The position numbers and the translations under genes were made by a program. Below, in pieces: positions 17,869-27,496 of a DNA stretch of 64,000 nucleotides; positions within the stretch are counted from its first letter, which is position 1, and the number at the start of each line of letters is the position of its first letter. The stretch comes from Bacillus timonensis (GTDB lineage: Bacteria; Bacillota; Bacilli; Bacillales; Bacillaceae_L): NCBI GenBank assembly GCA_020171895.1, contig JAIVAN010000003.1, positions 558,001 through 622,000 on the forward strand, given 5' to 3'. Under the pieces are notes generated by a model. The model saw only the letters and a list, made by a program, of their open reading frames with translations. It was not told the origin of the DNA and searched no databases.

Positions 17869-19686
17869 ATGGAAAAAATATTACATAAACGCTTAAAAAG
17901 AAATGAAGTTCCTTTAGAACAAACTTGGAATTTAGAAGATTTATTCTTAACGATTGAAGCATGGGAAAAAGAATTAGACTCTATCATAGCTGATTTACCT
18001 TCTTTTGAAGTTTATAAAGGGGCTCTTTCGTCGAATTCTCAAACACTACTTAACTGTCTAAACCAACGAGATCAATTAAATAAAAAAGTCATTAAAGTAG
18101 TTACGTATGCAAGTTTATTACTCTCTGGTGACGGTACGGACCCTATCAACCAAGCGAACTACTCAAGAGTTTCAGCAATGATTTCAACCGTTAGCGCATC
18201 TCTTTCTTTTATAGAATCTGAAATTCTTGAAATACCAGAAGAATTGTTAACTACATTTTTAAATGAAAATGATGAATTAAAAATCTATAAGCGGAACTTA
18301 ACCCTATTACATTCTAAAAAACAATATACTTTATCTCCAGAAACTGAAGAAGCATTAGCGGCGCTAGGAGAAGTACATAGCTCCCCATATATGATTTATT
18401 CAAGAAGTAAATCTTCTGATATGCAATTCCCTTCTTTTATAGATTCAAAAGGAGAAGAACATTCCTTATCTTTTGCTTTATATGAGGATAAATATGAATT
18501 CTCCCCTGATACAAGTTTAAGAAGAAAAGCTTATGAGAGTTTCAACAACACATTAGAGCAGTATAAGAACACATTTGCTGCAACTTATTCAACTGAAGTA
18601 AAAAAACAAGTGACTCTTTCTAAACTAAGAGGCTACGAATCTGTTACTGATATGTTATTACATTCTCAAGAAGTAACAAAAGAAATGTATAACAACCAAT
18701 TAGATATTATTTACACTGAACTAGCACCACACATGCAAAGATTTGCTCGTCTTAAGAAACGTGTATTAGGACTAGACGAAATGAAGTTTTGCGATTTAAA
18801 AGCACCTCTTGATCCCGATTTTAATCCAAAGACAACATATGAAGACGCATCAAAAGTCATCCTAGAATCCTTAAAAGTGATGGGTCCTGAATATAACGAA
18901 ATCATGGAAAAGGCATTAACAGATAGATGGGTAGACTTAGCAGATAATGTCGGAAAATCAACTGGAGCGTTTTGTTCAAGTCCTTATGGTGCCCATCCTT
19001 ACATTCTAATCACATGGACTGATACAATGCGCGGGGCATTCGTTTTGACACATGAACTTGGTCATGCTGGTCATTTTTATTTAGCGAATAAATATCAAAA
19101 CATATCTAACACACGCCCATCAACATACTTTGTTGAAGCACCTTCTACAATGAATGAATTAATCTTAGGACAACATCTGTTATCACAAACCGACGATAAA
19201 CGGATGAAGCGTTGGATTGTTCTTCAATTCCTAGGTACGTATTATCACAATTTTGTTACACACTTATTAGAGGGCGAATATCAAAGACGTGTTTACTCAT
19301 TAGCAGAACAAGGAAAACCGCTAACTGCTTCGACTTTATGCCAGATTAAAGGTGAAGTTCTATCAACTTTTTGGGGAGATTCTGTAACTGTAGATGAACA
19401 AGCTAGTTTAACATGGATGCGTCAACCTCATTATTACATGGGACTTTATCCATATACTTATTCAGCAGGTTTAACAGCTTCTACTGCAGTATCACAAATG
19501 ATTAAAGAAGAAGGGCAACCAGTAATCGATCGTTGGTTAGAAGTATTAAAAGCCGGTGGAACAATGTCACCACTCGAATTATTAAAGCATGCAGGAGTTG
19601 ACATGTCCTCTCCTGACCCTATTCGAAAAGCAGTTGCATTTGTAGGCTCATTAATTGACGAGCTAGAGAACAGCTATAAAGATTAA
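17869..19686 (+). CDS. pepF: Oligoendopeptidase F (M3 metallopeptidase)
   Basis: 605 aa zinc endopeptidase that degrades peptides of about 7-17 residues in the cytosol. Zinc-binding HELGHAGHF near residue 395 and a typical PepF tail (WMRQPHYYMGLYPYTYSAGL). The length matches the M3B PepF family (about 600 aa). The open frame extends to ATG 17821, but ATG 17869 has the good site GGGAGGTTATCTA and lies after the TATAAT at 17827-17832, so it is the likely start. Confidence 0.92.
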   Translation: MEKILHKRLKRNEVPLEQTWNLEDLFLTIEAWEKELDSIIADLPSFEVYKGALSSNSQTLLNCLNQRDQLNKKVIKVVTYASLLLSGDGTDPINQANYSRVSAMISTVSASLSFIESEILEIPEELLTTFLNENDELKIYKRNLTLLHSKKQYTLSPETEEALAALGEVHSSPYMIYSRSKSSDMQFPSFIDSKGEEHSLSFALYEDKYEFSPDTSLRRKAYESFNNTLEQYKNTFAATYSTEVKKQVTLSKLRGYESVTDMLLHSQEVTKEMYNNQLDIIYTELAPHMQRFARLKKRVLGLDEMKFCDLKAPLDPDFNPKTTYEDASKVILESLKVMGPEYNEIMEKALTDRWVDLADNVGKSTGAFCSSPYGAHPYILITWTDTMRGAFVLTHELGHAGHFYLANKYQNISNTRPSTYFVEAPSTMNELILGQHLLSQTDDKRMKRWIVLQFLGTYYHNFVTHLLEGEYQRRVYSLAEQGKPLTASTLCQIKGEVLSTFWGDSVTVDEQASLTWMRQPHYYMGLYPYTYSAGLTASTAVSQMIKEEGQPVIDRWLEVLKAGGTMSPLELLKHAGVDMSSPDPIRKAVAFVGSLIDELENSYKD

Positions 19687-19695
19687 AAATTAGTG

Positions 19696-19729
19696 TCCTT
19701 CATACCTTGGGTGTGAAGGATTTTTTTTT
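19696..19729 (+). terminator. Terminator of pepF
   Basis: TCCTTCATACC / GGTGTGAAGGA around TTG, followed by nine T residues. Confidence 0.85.
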
Positions 19730-19906
19730 GGGATTTACTCTGTTTGGGCTTTCATCCACGCTATGAAGGACTTTTTCCTTTCGCACCATACCCATTTCGG
19801 ACCTCATCACAAGGCCATGATTTATACCCTTCTCTTAATCGATCACTACTCATGAACTGTGCATATCCCTATCTTATAAAAGCTCTTCAATATACTAGCT
19901 AAAAAA

Positions 19907-19937
19907 AAACTTAGTCTCTTCTTCTAGACTAAGGTTT
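19907..19937 (-). terminator. Terminator overlapping the end of the sensor kinase gene
   Basis: AAACTTAGTCT / AGACTAAGGTTT with an 8-nt loop; adjacent A-run at 19901-19909 gives the U-tract on the minus strand. The upstream arm includes the last codons and stop of the kinase gene. Confidence 0.75.
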
Positions 19938-21072
19938 CTATACTTTCAATAGTATTTTCGCTATGCAACGGTATGAAAATATTAAAGGTTGTAGATTCAT
20001 CTGACGATTGACAAGTTATTGTCCCGTTATATTTTTCAATAATCCGTTTACACACGAATAGTCCTATACCTGTACCAAATTCCTTGGTTGTGTAAAATGG
20101 CTCAAATATGGATTTTAATGACTCACTAGGTATGACAGGGCCATTATTAGAGATAGATAGATTTAACACACCATTTTCGTTCTTACTTGAAATCATGATT
20201 TTTCGGTTTTGACTTGAATCATGTTTCAATGCATCAATAGAATTTAAAATAATATTTAAAAACACTTGTCTTATTTCTTCTACATTCGCACTTATTTGTA
20301 GACTGGATTGAAGGTCAAGCTGTACGTCAACTTCTCCATCAAGAATACTCGCATATAAAAATTCCAGAATCTCATGTAACAATTCACTTATTGAAAACTG
20401 AACGACTTGCTTTTCTACAATTTCTTTTTTCGATACATGCAAAAATTGAGATATCCGATAGTTTAATTGGTTTAATTCTTGACTGATTATATCTAAATAT
20501 TTAACATTGGGATTTTCATTTCCTATCAGTTTAATAAATCCAATCACAGCCGTTAAAGGATTTCGAAACTCATGAACAAAGGTTGATGACATCTGCCCTA
20601 AAATCGTTAATCTTTCTTGATGAGACTCATCAATAAAGTGAATTTTCTCCTGTAGTTCGCATTCTTTTATTTCAGTATATTTTGTAACAGCATAATAAGA
20701 AAATTGATCAAATACATAATTTACATCCTCAATATATGGCTCTAATTCTTCAACAGGTATTTTCGAACTATTCATGTATTTAATAATTTCACTTCTACCA
20801 ATATTTACATTATATACAAATTCTCCGATATTGACTTTCGCTTCTACTCTCTCTCTTGCGATCTTGTTAGCTAAAAGAACTATATCGTTTTTAGAAAGTT
20901 CATTTTTAAGTGTCAGTTTTACTAATTGAAACATTCGCAAACCATTATTCTGAACCTCACTGATATATACATCATCCTCAGAAACGATGACTTTTTTCTT
21001 CCACGATTCAAGAAAGTCTGGCAAATTAGTTTCTAGGTATGTTAATAGCTTTATAATTACAGGCTCTTTCAA
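19924..21072 (-). CDS. Soluble sensor histidine kinase (sporulation kinase-like)
   Basis: About 382 aa, no membrane segment. N-terminal helical domain (about 1-130) resembling the RsbR/globin-type sensor N-domains of Bacillus; then a HisKA box SSTFVHEFRNPLTAV with phospho-acceptor His near residue 167, an N box (LNIILNSIDAL), and G boxes (GTGIGLFVCKRII). The H-box form VHEFRNPL occurs in Bacillus Spo0F-directed kinases. No response regulator is adjacent, so it is an orphan and may feed a phosphorelay. TTG at 21072 with AGAGGTG upstream fits better than GTG at 21081, which is part of that ribosome site. Confidence 0.85.
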   Translation of the reverse strand: MKEPVIIKLLTYLETNLPDFLESWKKKVIVSEDDVYISEVQNNGLRMFQLVKLTLKNELSKNDIVLLANKIARERVEAKVNIGEFVYNVNIGRSEIIKYMNSSKIPVEELEPYIEDVNYVFDQFSYYAVTKYTEIKECELQEKIHFIDESHQERLTILGQMSSTFVHEFRNPLTAVIGFIKLIGNENPNVKYLDIISQELNQLNYRISQFLHVSKKEIVEKQVVQFSISELLHEILEFLYASILDGEVDVQLDLQSSLQISANVEEIRQVFLNIILNSIDALKHDSSQNRKIMISSKNENGVLNLSISNNGPVIPSESLKSIFEPFYTTKEFGTGIGLFVCKRIIEKYNGTITCQSSDESTTFNIFIPLHSENTIESIETLV

Positions 21073-21235
21073 TAGCTTCACCTCTATCTATCATTACCTT
21101 TTCCTCTATATTATCAGAAAGAATTGAGCCTTGGTACACAAAATTCACTATTATTAGATTTTTTAGAAAATATTAGACAAGTATTCATATACTAGTTGCA
21201 TAAATATGAATATAAAGCGATTAAGGAGGATGAAG

Positions 21236-21697
21236 ATGAGATTTGTTGTGATTAAAAGAAACGTACTTGTGTTTATCGCACTATGTAGTATCATCGCATT
21301 TTGTAGTTGGTTTGTATTTAAGGACGGGACAATCCCTACTATCGCAACCTTAGAAAGTACGAAACCTCAAGAAGAGACCCACTATGTAATCAATATGGTT
21401 ACGGGAGAATTCTCATCAAAAACAGCTGAAGGCAAGAAAATTGAAGCTTATCGGTGGGATCCTGGAACAATTTTTGTACCAGAGGGAAAAGAGGTAACAT
21501 TAAGGATATATGGTGTAAATGGTGAAGAGCACCCTTTTTACATTGAAGGTACGAAGATTAAAGGTACAGTAAAAAAAGGAAAAGAAACAATTATTACACA
21601 TACATTTGAAAAGGAAGGAATGTATCGATTAATTTGTTTAGCACATCCAGATATTGCTAATAACGGACCAATGATTGCTTATATTGTTGTTGACTAA
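21236..21697 (+). CDS. Membrane-anchored cupredoxin-like copper protein
   Basis: 153 aa. One N-terminal helix (about 8-27) as signal anchor, then a cupredoxin-fold domain with type 1 copper ligands in order: His99 (GEEHPF), Cys134 and His137 (CLAHP), Met146 (NNGPM). This resembles nitrous-oxide-reductase/plastocyanin-like domains on the outer face. Likely electron transfer or copper handling. ATG at 21236 has AAGGAGGA at ideal spacing; upstream in-frame ATGs at 21206 and 21230 lie before or inside that site. Confidence 0.75.
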   Translation: MRFVVIKRNVLVFIALCSIIAFCSWFVFKDGTIPTIATLESTKPQEETHYVINMVTGEFSSKTAEGKKIEAYRWDPGTIFVPEGKEVTLRIYGVNGEEHPFYIEGTKIKGTVKKGKETIITHTFEKEGMYRLICLAHPDIANNGPMIAYIVVD

Positions 21698-21704
21698 AAG
21701 ACAT

Positions 21705-21750
21705 AAAAACAGACATCCACTACATTTTGTAAGTGAATGTCTGTTTTTTT
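21705..21750. terminator. Bidirectional terminator
   Basis: AAAACAGACATCCACT / AGTGAATGTCTGTTTT (one mismatch) around a 10-nt loop, T-run at 21744-21750; lies between convergent genes. Confidence 0.85.
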
Positions 21751-21756
21751 ACATCA

Positions 21757-21960
21757 TTATTTTAAACTTGAACTATGGTTTTGAATAACTTGTAGCTCTT
21801 TTGTTGAAGGCTCCATAGGACTTTCACAGATTGGGCAAGTAGGCGTTTCTTTACTCTTAAAGTTATCTCTTATCCAACAATTACATTCATCAGATGAACA
21901 AACCCATACCTTTGTATCTTCCAATATGATTTCTTCTTCATTTCTTCTTCCAAATGCCAT
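21757..21960 (-). CDS. ydjO: Cold-inducible YdjO-like zinc-ribbon protein
   Basis: 67 aa. Two Cys pairs (VCSSDECNCW and CPICESP) suggest a small zinc ribbon, with the C-terminal block ELQVIQNHSS seen in YdjO. ATG at 21960 follows GGAGGTAATG; an in-frame extension to 21975 has no ribosome site. Function unknown; cold induction of YdjO is reported for B. subtilis. A strong unexplained hairpin lies upstream at 22068-22113. Confidence 0.75.
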   Translation of the reverse strand: MAFGRRNEEEIILEDTKVWVCSSDECNCWIRDNFKSKETPTCPICESPMEPSTKELQVIQNHSSSLK

Positions 21961-22067
21961 CAACATTACCTCCACAATTAAATTCTTTTTTCAAATGGAC
22001 GAATGTCTCATTGAAAATCTTGCTTTTAATCAGTAAGTGGACTTATTCGTATCTGGTCAAACACATA

Positions 22068-22113
22068 AGTCACCATAGCTTTTAATTAATATTTAAGAAA
22101 AAGCTAGGTGACT
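22068..22113. other. Unassigned 15-bp hairpin upstream of ydjO
   Basis: AGTCACCATAGCTTTT and AAAAGCTAGGTGACT pair over 15 bp with a single bulged A, loop of about 15 nt. No U-tract on either strand, so it is not a normal terminator. It lies about 110 nt upstream of the ydjO start. Confidence 0.5.
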
Positions 22114-22128
22114 ACCATCAACTGATAA

Positions 22129-22178
22129 TAAAAAAACACATATTATGAAAAGTATACAACCCTCTTTTATAATATGTG
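22129..22178 (-). terminator. Terminator of nos
   Basis: CACATATTAT / ATAATATGTG with inner GAAAAG/CTCTTTT pairing, A-run on the left giving a U-tract on the minus strand. Confidence 0.75.
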
Positions 22179-22254
22179 AACTGCCTCAAATCAAATTACT
22201 CTTATACTAACTATACAATAACAAAAATTGGATGTCAAAATATCAGATTCAAGT

Positions 22255-23340
22255 TCAATATGGAGCCTTTTGGTAAAAGTAATTTGGTTTTACAATTTCA
22301 TCTTTATATTGCTGATGGAAAACATGGGTTGTTGCTGGAGAAACTGGAGGTATTAGCCATGTCCAATCACCCGTAACAGGTCGTCCATTATTAAGTTCCC
22401 TTTCTTCAAATAATTTAAACTGTTGAGCAGCAGTATGGTGGTCAACTATACTTACCCCTGCTTCTTTAAATGAATGTAATACTGCTATATTTAGCTCAAT
22501 TAATGCTTTATCTTTCCACAATGAAGAATTAGAAGCTGTGTTTAACCCCATTCTCTCAGCTACTGTTGGTAAAAGATTATACCTATTTGAATCCGCAAGA
22601 TTTCTTGCCCCAATTTCAGTCCCCATATACCATCCATTAAATGGTGCAGCCGTGTATTGTATTCCTCCAATTTCTAACATCATATCTGAAATCATAGGTA
22701 CTGCATACCACTTCATTCCCAAACTGCTAAACCAATCTAATTCTGGATGACTAATTGGTACTTCTAGAACAATATCGTTAGGAATTTGAAACAGCTTAGG
22801 TTTATTATTATTCTTTTGAATTATTATCGGTAATAGGTCAAAAGGTGTTCTATCACCTCTCCAACCTAACTCTTCACAAACTTCTGTAAATTTAATGGAA
22901 TGTGGATCACCTATCGTTCCAAACTCAGTTTGATACCCTGCGTATCTAAGTAATTGATGATTCCATATTTTAAACGAATTTTTGTATGACTTCTGTTTGA
23001 AAATTGTAATTGTAGGACGGATCTTGCCGTTATTCGTAGCAAAACTTACATGATTTACTAACGATTGAAATAACTCTTCCTCTGTCTCAATGTCACGTTC
23101 ATCAAATACGTGTAAAGAATTCCAAAAGAGTCTCCCAATGCATTTATTGCTATTTCTCCAGGCAACCTTCGCACCATATTCTAATTCATGCTTTGTATGA
23201 AAATAATTGCCGTTACTATTAATTTCTTCCTTGATTGTATTCATTCTTAGAGTCATTTCATTTGGACATAACCCTAATTCTGTATAGTACATTTCAATGA
23301 ACTTTTTAGCTTCATTATATAGTTCTATTGTTGAAAGCAA
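22255..23340 (-). CDS. nos: Bacterial nitric oxide synthase, oxygenase only
   Basis: 361 aa haem enzyme converting L-arginine to NO and citrulline, with no fused reductase (Bacillus NOS uses general flavodoxins or flavoreductases). The haem thiolate is Cys67 in [10 protein letters not shown]; the substrate/haem-face block is [14 protein letters not shown] with FNGWYMGTE; the pterin-side C-terminus reads [10 protein letters not shown]. The length matches B. subtilis NOS (about 363 aa). TTG start at 23340 preceded by AGAGGAGA. NO made this way protects Bacillus against oxidative stress and some antibiotics (literature). Single gene. Confidence 0.94.
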   Translation of the reverse strand: MLSTIELYNEAKKFIEMYYTELGLCPNEMTLRMNTIKEEINSNGNYFHTKHELEYGAKVAWRNSNKCIGRLFWNSLHVFDERDIETEEELFQSLVNHVSFATNNGKIRPTITIFKQKSYKNSFKIWNHQLLRYAGYQTEFGTIGDPHSIKFTEVCEELGWRGDRTPFDLLPIIIQKNNNKPKLFQIPNDIVLEVPISHPELDWFSSLGMKWYAVPMISDMMLEIGGIQYTAAPFNGWYMGTEIGARNLADSNRYNLLPTVAERMGLNTASNSSLWKDKALIELNIAVLHSFKEAGVSIVDHHTAAQQFKLFEERELNNGRPVTGDWTWLIPPVSPATTHVFHQQYKDEIVKPNYFYQKAPY

Positions 23341-23524
23341 AGGTAATTCTCCTCTATTGACATGTTAGGTCATCATTGTTATTTTTAACAGATTTCATTT
23401 TATCATGACTACAAAAATAAACTAAATGATATGCATGATGAATATGTTATTCGTCATCCTTGTTTATGATTTGAGTGAATGGAAACAATAGTTAAAGAAA
23501 ATAAACACTATTGGAGTGATAAAA

Positions 23525-24172
23525 ATGAGTTTAGAATGGTTTTACCGAATGGAAAATGCAGTAAGAAATAGTCTTCCAGACGTTTGTCAAGGTTTTGATC
23601 AATTTGATATCCTGTTTGATACAGATACGACTGAACAGAATCCAACTTTTAGCTTTTCAATTGAGACACCCGATGATTTAGATGAGTTTTGCTTTATTCA
23701 TTTTGATCCTACTAACCAAGAATTTTATGCTTATCACTTCGATGAAGTAGTTGAATATCATGCTAAAATTTTATTTACAAATTTAGATGATATTTTAAGC
23801 TATGTTCATACTGCTTTTCATGAATATTTCGAAGAATTTGGCTTAGAGTATGAAGATGAAAATGACGAATTTGGAGAAGGATATAATGTTACAAGCTATC
23901 TTGATGAAGAAGCTGATAACATCGAGTGGATATCAAATGAAAAATATATACATATTGAGAGTAATCAGCAAGAGAATAATGTTAAGCATGCCATCCTTTA
24001 TAAGATGGGAATTGACCAAACGACTGGAGAAGGCGTTTTATTCCGTAACACGATAAGTACAGAAGGTGGAGAAGACTCTGAAGAAAGAGTGCACCTATAC
24101 TTTAAGGAAGAAGAAGCAATGTATATGATCGACTTGTTGAACGATTACGTTAATACAATAAATAAGAAGTAG
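23525..24172 (+). CDS. Acidic hypothetical protein
   Basis: 215 aa, not recognised. Soluble and strongly acidic (clusters such as EYEDENDEFGEG), no signal or membrane segment. ATG at 23525 with TTGGAGTG upstream is preferred over the GTG at 23516, which is part of that site. Shares a bidirectional terminator with the convergent gene at 24182. Confidence 0.7.
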   Translation: MSLEWFYRMENAVRNSLPDVCQGFDQFDILFDTDTTEQNPTFSFSIETPDDLDEFCFIHFDPTNQEFYAYHFDEVVEYHAKILFTNLDDILSYVHTAFHEYFEEFGLEYEDENDEFGEGYNVTSYLDEEADNIEWISNEKYIHIESNQQENNVKHAILYKMGIDQTTGEGVLFRNTISTEGGEDSEERVHLYFKEEEAMYMIDLLNDYVNTINKK

Positions 24173-24190
24173 CAATTATCGCTACTTCTT
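24164..24190. terminator. Bidirectional terminator overlapping both stop codons
   Basis: AAGAAGTAGC / GCTACTTCTT around a 7-nt loop; each arm contains the end of one of the convergent genes. Confidence 0.85.
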
Positions 24191-24400
24191 ATTTTCGTTA
24201 ACTTCTTCAAAGTAGTCCTTGTAAAATCCACCAATTTTCCCAGTGTTATCGACTATGAAATAGAATTCTTCTGTTTCATTTTTCACTTCATACGTTTTAC
24301 CTTCAGTCAAAACATTGTTGACTAAGAATTTTTCGGCATTTGTATGTGTACATTTTACTAATTTGACCGATTCTTTATCTGCCCAGACATTATGTAACAT
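24182..24400 (-). CDS. Small conserved protein (DUF6501-like)
   Basis: 72 aa. VKCTHTNAEKFLVNN, LTEGKTYEVKNETEEFYF and the ending KIGGFYKDYF match my memory of a small Bacillus family of unknown function (DUF6501). ATG at 24400 follows AAGGAGGAAACACC, so the longer in-frame extension to 24433 is not used. Soluble, beta-rich appearance. Confidence 0.7.
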   Translation of the reverse strand: MLHNVWADKESVKLVKCTHTNAEKFLVNNVLTEGKTYEVKNETEEFYFIVDNTGKIGGFYKDYFEEVNENKK

Positions 24401-24575
24401 GGTGTTTCCTCCTTGTTCGAGTTGTTCTAACATACATTATTGTAATAGATAAATACTTTTTTTAAAAGCAAACTTTACATATACTAAAAGAAGAAAGCAA
24501 TTTTCTTTTTATTTATGACATTATTTACTACAATAATAATTAAGACGCATGATCTAAAAATAGGGAGGAATAAAA

Positions 24576-25025
24576 TTGAGCAAAAATGCTGCAACTGAAT
24601 TAAGTAAAGAATTAATTGAACTACTGCAAGGGGAAAAAATTGTTTCGTTAATAACAATGGATGAAACAACGAAAGAACCGAATTTAAGTATTGTTTCTTG
24701 GCTTGTCGCACATTCAAATGGAAAAGTTATTAAATTTGCACTGGGCCACAAAGGAACAAGTGTAAATAATATTTTAGCTAATCCAAAAATTACTTTAGGT
24801 GTTACAGGTGCTGGGAGTTGTTATTCAATTAAAGGAAACGCTTCGATATCTGATGTAATTGAGAAAACGATGAAATATCGCGTAGTTACTGTAGACATTA
24901 AAGAAGTTGAAGATGTAATTTTTTATGGCGGAAAGGTTACAGTAGAACCCGAATATGTAAAGACTTACAATGAAGACTTAGCTAAAAAACTAGATGAAGA
25001 AGTTTATGGTATGTTGAAGGAATAA
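24576..25025 (+). CDS. Pyridoxamine 5'-phosphate oxidase-like FMN-binding split-barrel protein
   Basis: 149 aa. The N-terminal block (VSLITMDETTKEPNLSIVSW) and FALGHKGTSVNNILANPKITLGV are typical of small split-barrel flavoproteins related to PNPOx; the C-terminus is helical and charged. TTG start at 24576 with a strong GGGAGGAATAAAA site. Many Bacillus relatives belong to the general stress regulon; the reaction is unknown. Confidence 0.75.
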   Translation: MSKNAATELSKELIELLQGEKIVSLITMDETTKEPNLSIVSWLVAHSNGKVIKFALGHKGTSVNNILANPKITLGVTGAGSCYSIKGNASISDVIEKTMKYRVVTVDIKEVEDVIFYGGKVTVEPEYVKTYNEDLAKKLDEEVYGMLKE

Positions 25026-25037
25026 GAGCTGTAAAAT

Positions 25038-25079
25038 GCGCCTAGGATCAAGGTAACATGAGATCCGTAGGCGCTTTTT
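25038..25079. terminator. Bidirectional terminator
   Basis: GCGCCTAGGATC / GATCCGTAGGCGC (one bulge) with T-run on the right and AAAA on the left; between convergent genes at 25025 and 25112. Confidence 0.8.
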
Positions 25080-25111
25080 CATTATCAAAGTGATAGACCG
25101 TTTAATTTGGA

Positions 25112-25486
25112 CTAAGTCACTTTTCTTACAACAATTGCTGGAGACATTTTTGTTTCTTTACATTCTTCTATATCTTTACTAGCCAATAGTCCTAGTGTAA
25201 TTGCGGCTTCAATTTTTTCTAAATCTGGTCTTTTTATTACTTTGATACAATCGTTAAGATTTAACTTTTGTAGGGTATCAATCGTTTTTTCATCGTCAAA
25301 GCTCTCCACAGTTCTTACTTGGCGTTGCACTTTGTATTGGCCTAATACTGCTTCTCCCTTACCACTTTTTCCAACTAGTTCATCAAAGTAATCATTAATT
25401 AATTTCTTTATTGATTTTAGTTCTTTGTCAAGTTGCTTATACTGTTCATTTAACTCATAATATTTAGCTATCGTTTCTTCATTCAC
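25112..25486 (-). CDS. Hypothetical protein in the MoxR-VWA cluster
   Basis: About 124 aa, not recognised. N-terminal coiled coil (residues about 5-45, Lys/Glu/Leu heptads), then a compact C-terminal half (YKVQRQVRTVESFDDEKT... KVIKRPDLEKIEAA). GTG at 25486 has AGGGGTG 6 nt upstream and is preferred; the frame is open back to ATG 25570, which overlaps the stop of the VWA gene but would add an unlikely N-terminus. Co-directional with and just downstream of the VWA gene, so likely the same operon. Confidence 0.6.
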   Translation of the reverse strand: MNEETIAKYYELNEQYKQLDKELKSIKKLINDYFDELVGKSGKGEAVLGQYKVQRQVRTVESFDDEKTIDTLQKLNLNDCIKVIKRPDLEKIEAAITLGLLASKDIEECKETKMSPAIVVRKVT

Positions 25487-25569
25487 ACTCGTCACCCCTA
25501 CCCACTTCATATTTAATTCATCATATGAGAATGGATTGTAAAAAATACTAGAAGACCACGAGAAAACCA

Positions 25570-27486
25570 TTAAAGGCTTTTTAATAATAGCTTTTTTAAT
25601 AGTGGAAACATCACATTTGGTAATTCATTTATATCAGGAACTAAAATACTATATTTTCCATATATATTTTCAATCGTTTTTTGATGACTTTCTTCGATTT
25701 CTCCATTAGATAAGAAAACATTAATGACTTCTATACCTTTTTTTCTAGCGTTTAAAACGGCTTCGTGGGTGTCTACTATGCCATTTTGTTCATAATCGAA
25801 AGCAGCGGGTTCACCATCTGAAAATACTATAAGAAATTTTTGTTTTTCATTTCTCAACATAAGTCTTTCAGAAGCAACTCTTATGGAAAAACCGTCTCGA
25901 TTATCTTCTTCAGGTTGCAGCTGCATAATTTCCACACCAGATGTCTTTTGGATGGATGATTGAAAATCTATGACTGTTTTAAAATAATTTGGTTGGTAGG
26001 TTTCACTTGCTTCGCTCGTATCCTCCCAGAAACCAGTAATTTCATGTGGAACAAACAATGATTTAAGCGCTTCATGGAATAATGTAATTCCTAGTTTTGA
26101 TTGATCCATTTTATCGTACATCGATGCAGAACAATCAACTAATAAAGAAAATACGGCATCAATTTCAGGAGAAGGCTGATTTTTCTTATAAAACATTCTA
26201 GGATTTTCGTCTGTTAATAACCTTACCAGTCTCTTACTCAGCCTACCAAAATGTAAATCTCCTCTTGGAAGCACTTTTTTATGATCCAGCGTTTTTTCTA
26301 TTAACTGCTTCAATTTCTTTTGATAAGGTAGAATCATTGATTTATGTTGATCATAATTGTTGTAATCTTCTGGAGTAGGTTTTATAGGTTTTAGTATCAT
26401 TTTTTGTGCGAATTTATTTTCTTTCCCATAGAACCCGCTACCACCTGTATCTTTTTCACTGTGATTTGCTTCAATTGCTTCCATTTTACTAAAGTCATTT
26501 TTACTGCTTTTCTGTGAAGAACCTTGGATAATCCCTAGTGCTTGGTCTCCGTCTTCACTATCTCTTACACCTTCACCTAATAAATCTGTCTTCGTACCTT
26601 GTTCTAAATCGAATTGTAAAAAGCTTTTAGTAGGTTTACTTGTTTCTTGATGCCAAGTTGGAAGTTTTTCTTCATGAAAATCCTCATCACCTTCTTTTGC
26701 ATCATCAATCTTGTCATTATTTTTTAAAGCATCTTTTCTTTTCAAATCATCAAATGTCATTTCGTTCATTAGAAGTTCATATTTTAACTCTGGTAAATGA
26801 AAATACATATTTAGCATATCTGACTCGATTACTTCATCAAGCACATCCATTATTTCCATGCACACTTTCACAACGTCTTTAGTAGATTTTGTATCAAATA
26901 TGTGAAAGACATTTTGGCGAATAAAAGGAAACAAGCGATTGATGTTTTCGTTGATGTTTGGTACTTGATCGATTGGTGAATTCGATACACTGAGGAGAAA
27001 GATATAATTAAATAATGCATCTGTTGGTACACTTTTCACCATATTAACTGTTAGTTGATCCTCAAAGTATTCGTGATATGCGTTCCTTCTTAACTGAAAC
27101 TCTCTTTTTGTACCTGGCCGTTCCTTCTTGCATAGTTCCTCTAACCGGATATCCTCAAATACAACAAATAATTGCTTTGCAAAACTTGGAATGGATAAAT
27201 TTTTAGTGTAAGAGATGTATCTCGACACTTCTGAATAGTCTGTATACCGCTTACTTCCTATACTTCGTAAAATAACATCTGTTTTTAACCCACTGATCCG
27301 GTATTGATCTGGTCGATTATCCCAAAAGTGACTTAAAATAATTTTTTCTTGTAAGGGGTCAAAGTATGATTTATATCCGAACTCAATTTCTAGTTTTTCT
27401 GATTTTGCTAATGTTTTAGCTAAATCTGCAAGTTCCATAAAGAAAAAGGAGTCTATTTTTTTATCATTAAATTGAATAAACTTCAT
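25570..27486 (-). CDS. VWA-domain protein (CobT/NorD-like)
   Basis: About 638 aa. The C-terminal third (from about residue 440) is a von Willebrand A domain with MIDAS motif DCSAS, a second metal-site segment, and FSDGEP. The long N-terminal part is alpha-helical with a charged low-complexity middle (about 270-370). Such proteins partner with MoxR-type AAA+ ATPases as metal-insertion or remodelling chaperones. Its ATPase lies 10 nt upstream. ATG at 27486 follows GAGGTTTAATTG. Confidence 0.85.
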   Translation of the reverse strand: MKFIQFNDKKIDSFFFMELADLAKTLAKSEKLEIEFGYKSYFDPLQEKIILSHFWDNRPDQYRISGLKTDVILRSIGSKRYTDYSEVSRYISYTKNLSIPSFAKQLFVVFEDIRLEELCKKERPGTKREFQLRRNAYHEYFEDQLTVNMVKSVPTDALFNYIFLLSVSNSPIDQVPNINENINRLFPFIRQNVFHIFDTKSTKDVVKVCMEIMDVLDEVIESDMLNMYFHLPELKYELLMNEMTFDDLKRKDALKNNDKIDDAKEGDEDFHEEKLPTWHQETSKPTKSFLQFDLEQGTKTDLLGEGVRDSEDGDQALGIIQGSSQKSSKNDFSKMEAIEANHSEKDTGGSGFYGKENKFAQKMILKPIKPTPEDYNNYDQHKSMILPYQKKLKQLIEKTLDHKKVLPRGDLHFGRLSKRLVRLLTDENPRMFYKKNQPSPEIDAVFSLLVDCSASMYDKMDQSKLGITLFHEALKSLFVPHEITGFWEDTSEASETYQPNYFKTVIDFQSSIQKTSGVEIMQLQPEEDNRDGFSIRVASERLMLRNEKQKFLIVFSDGEPAAFDYEQNGIVDTHEAVLNARKKGIEVINVFLSNGEIEESHQKTIENIYGKYSILVPDINELPNVMFPLLKKLLLKSL

Positions 27487-27496
27487 CAATTAAACC

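Noticed and set aside
19730-19900. Degenerate repeats of the pepF terminator sequence (GAAGGA motifs)
   Set aside because: Looks like eroded repeat DNA, but no second copy in the window to define it.
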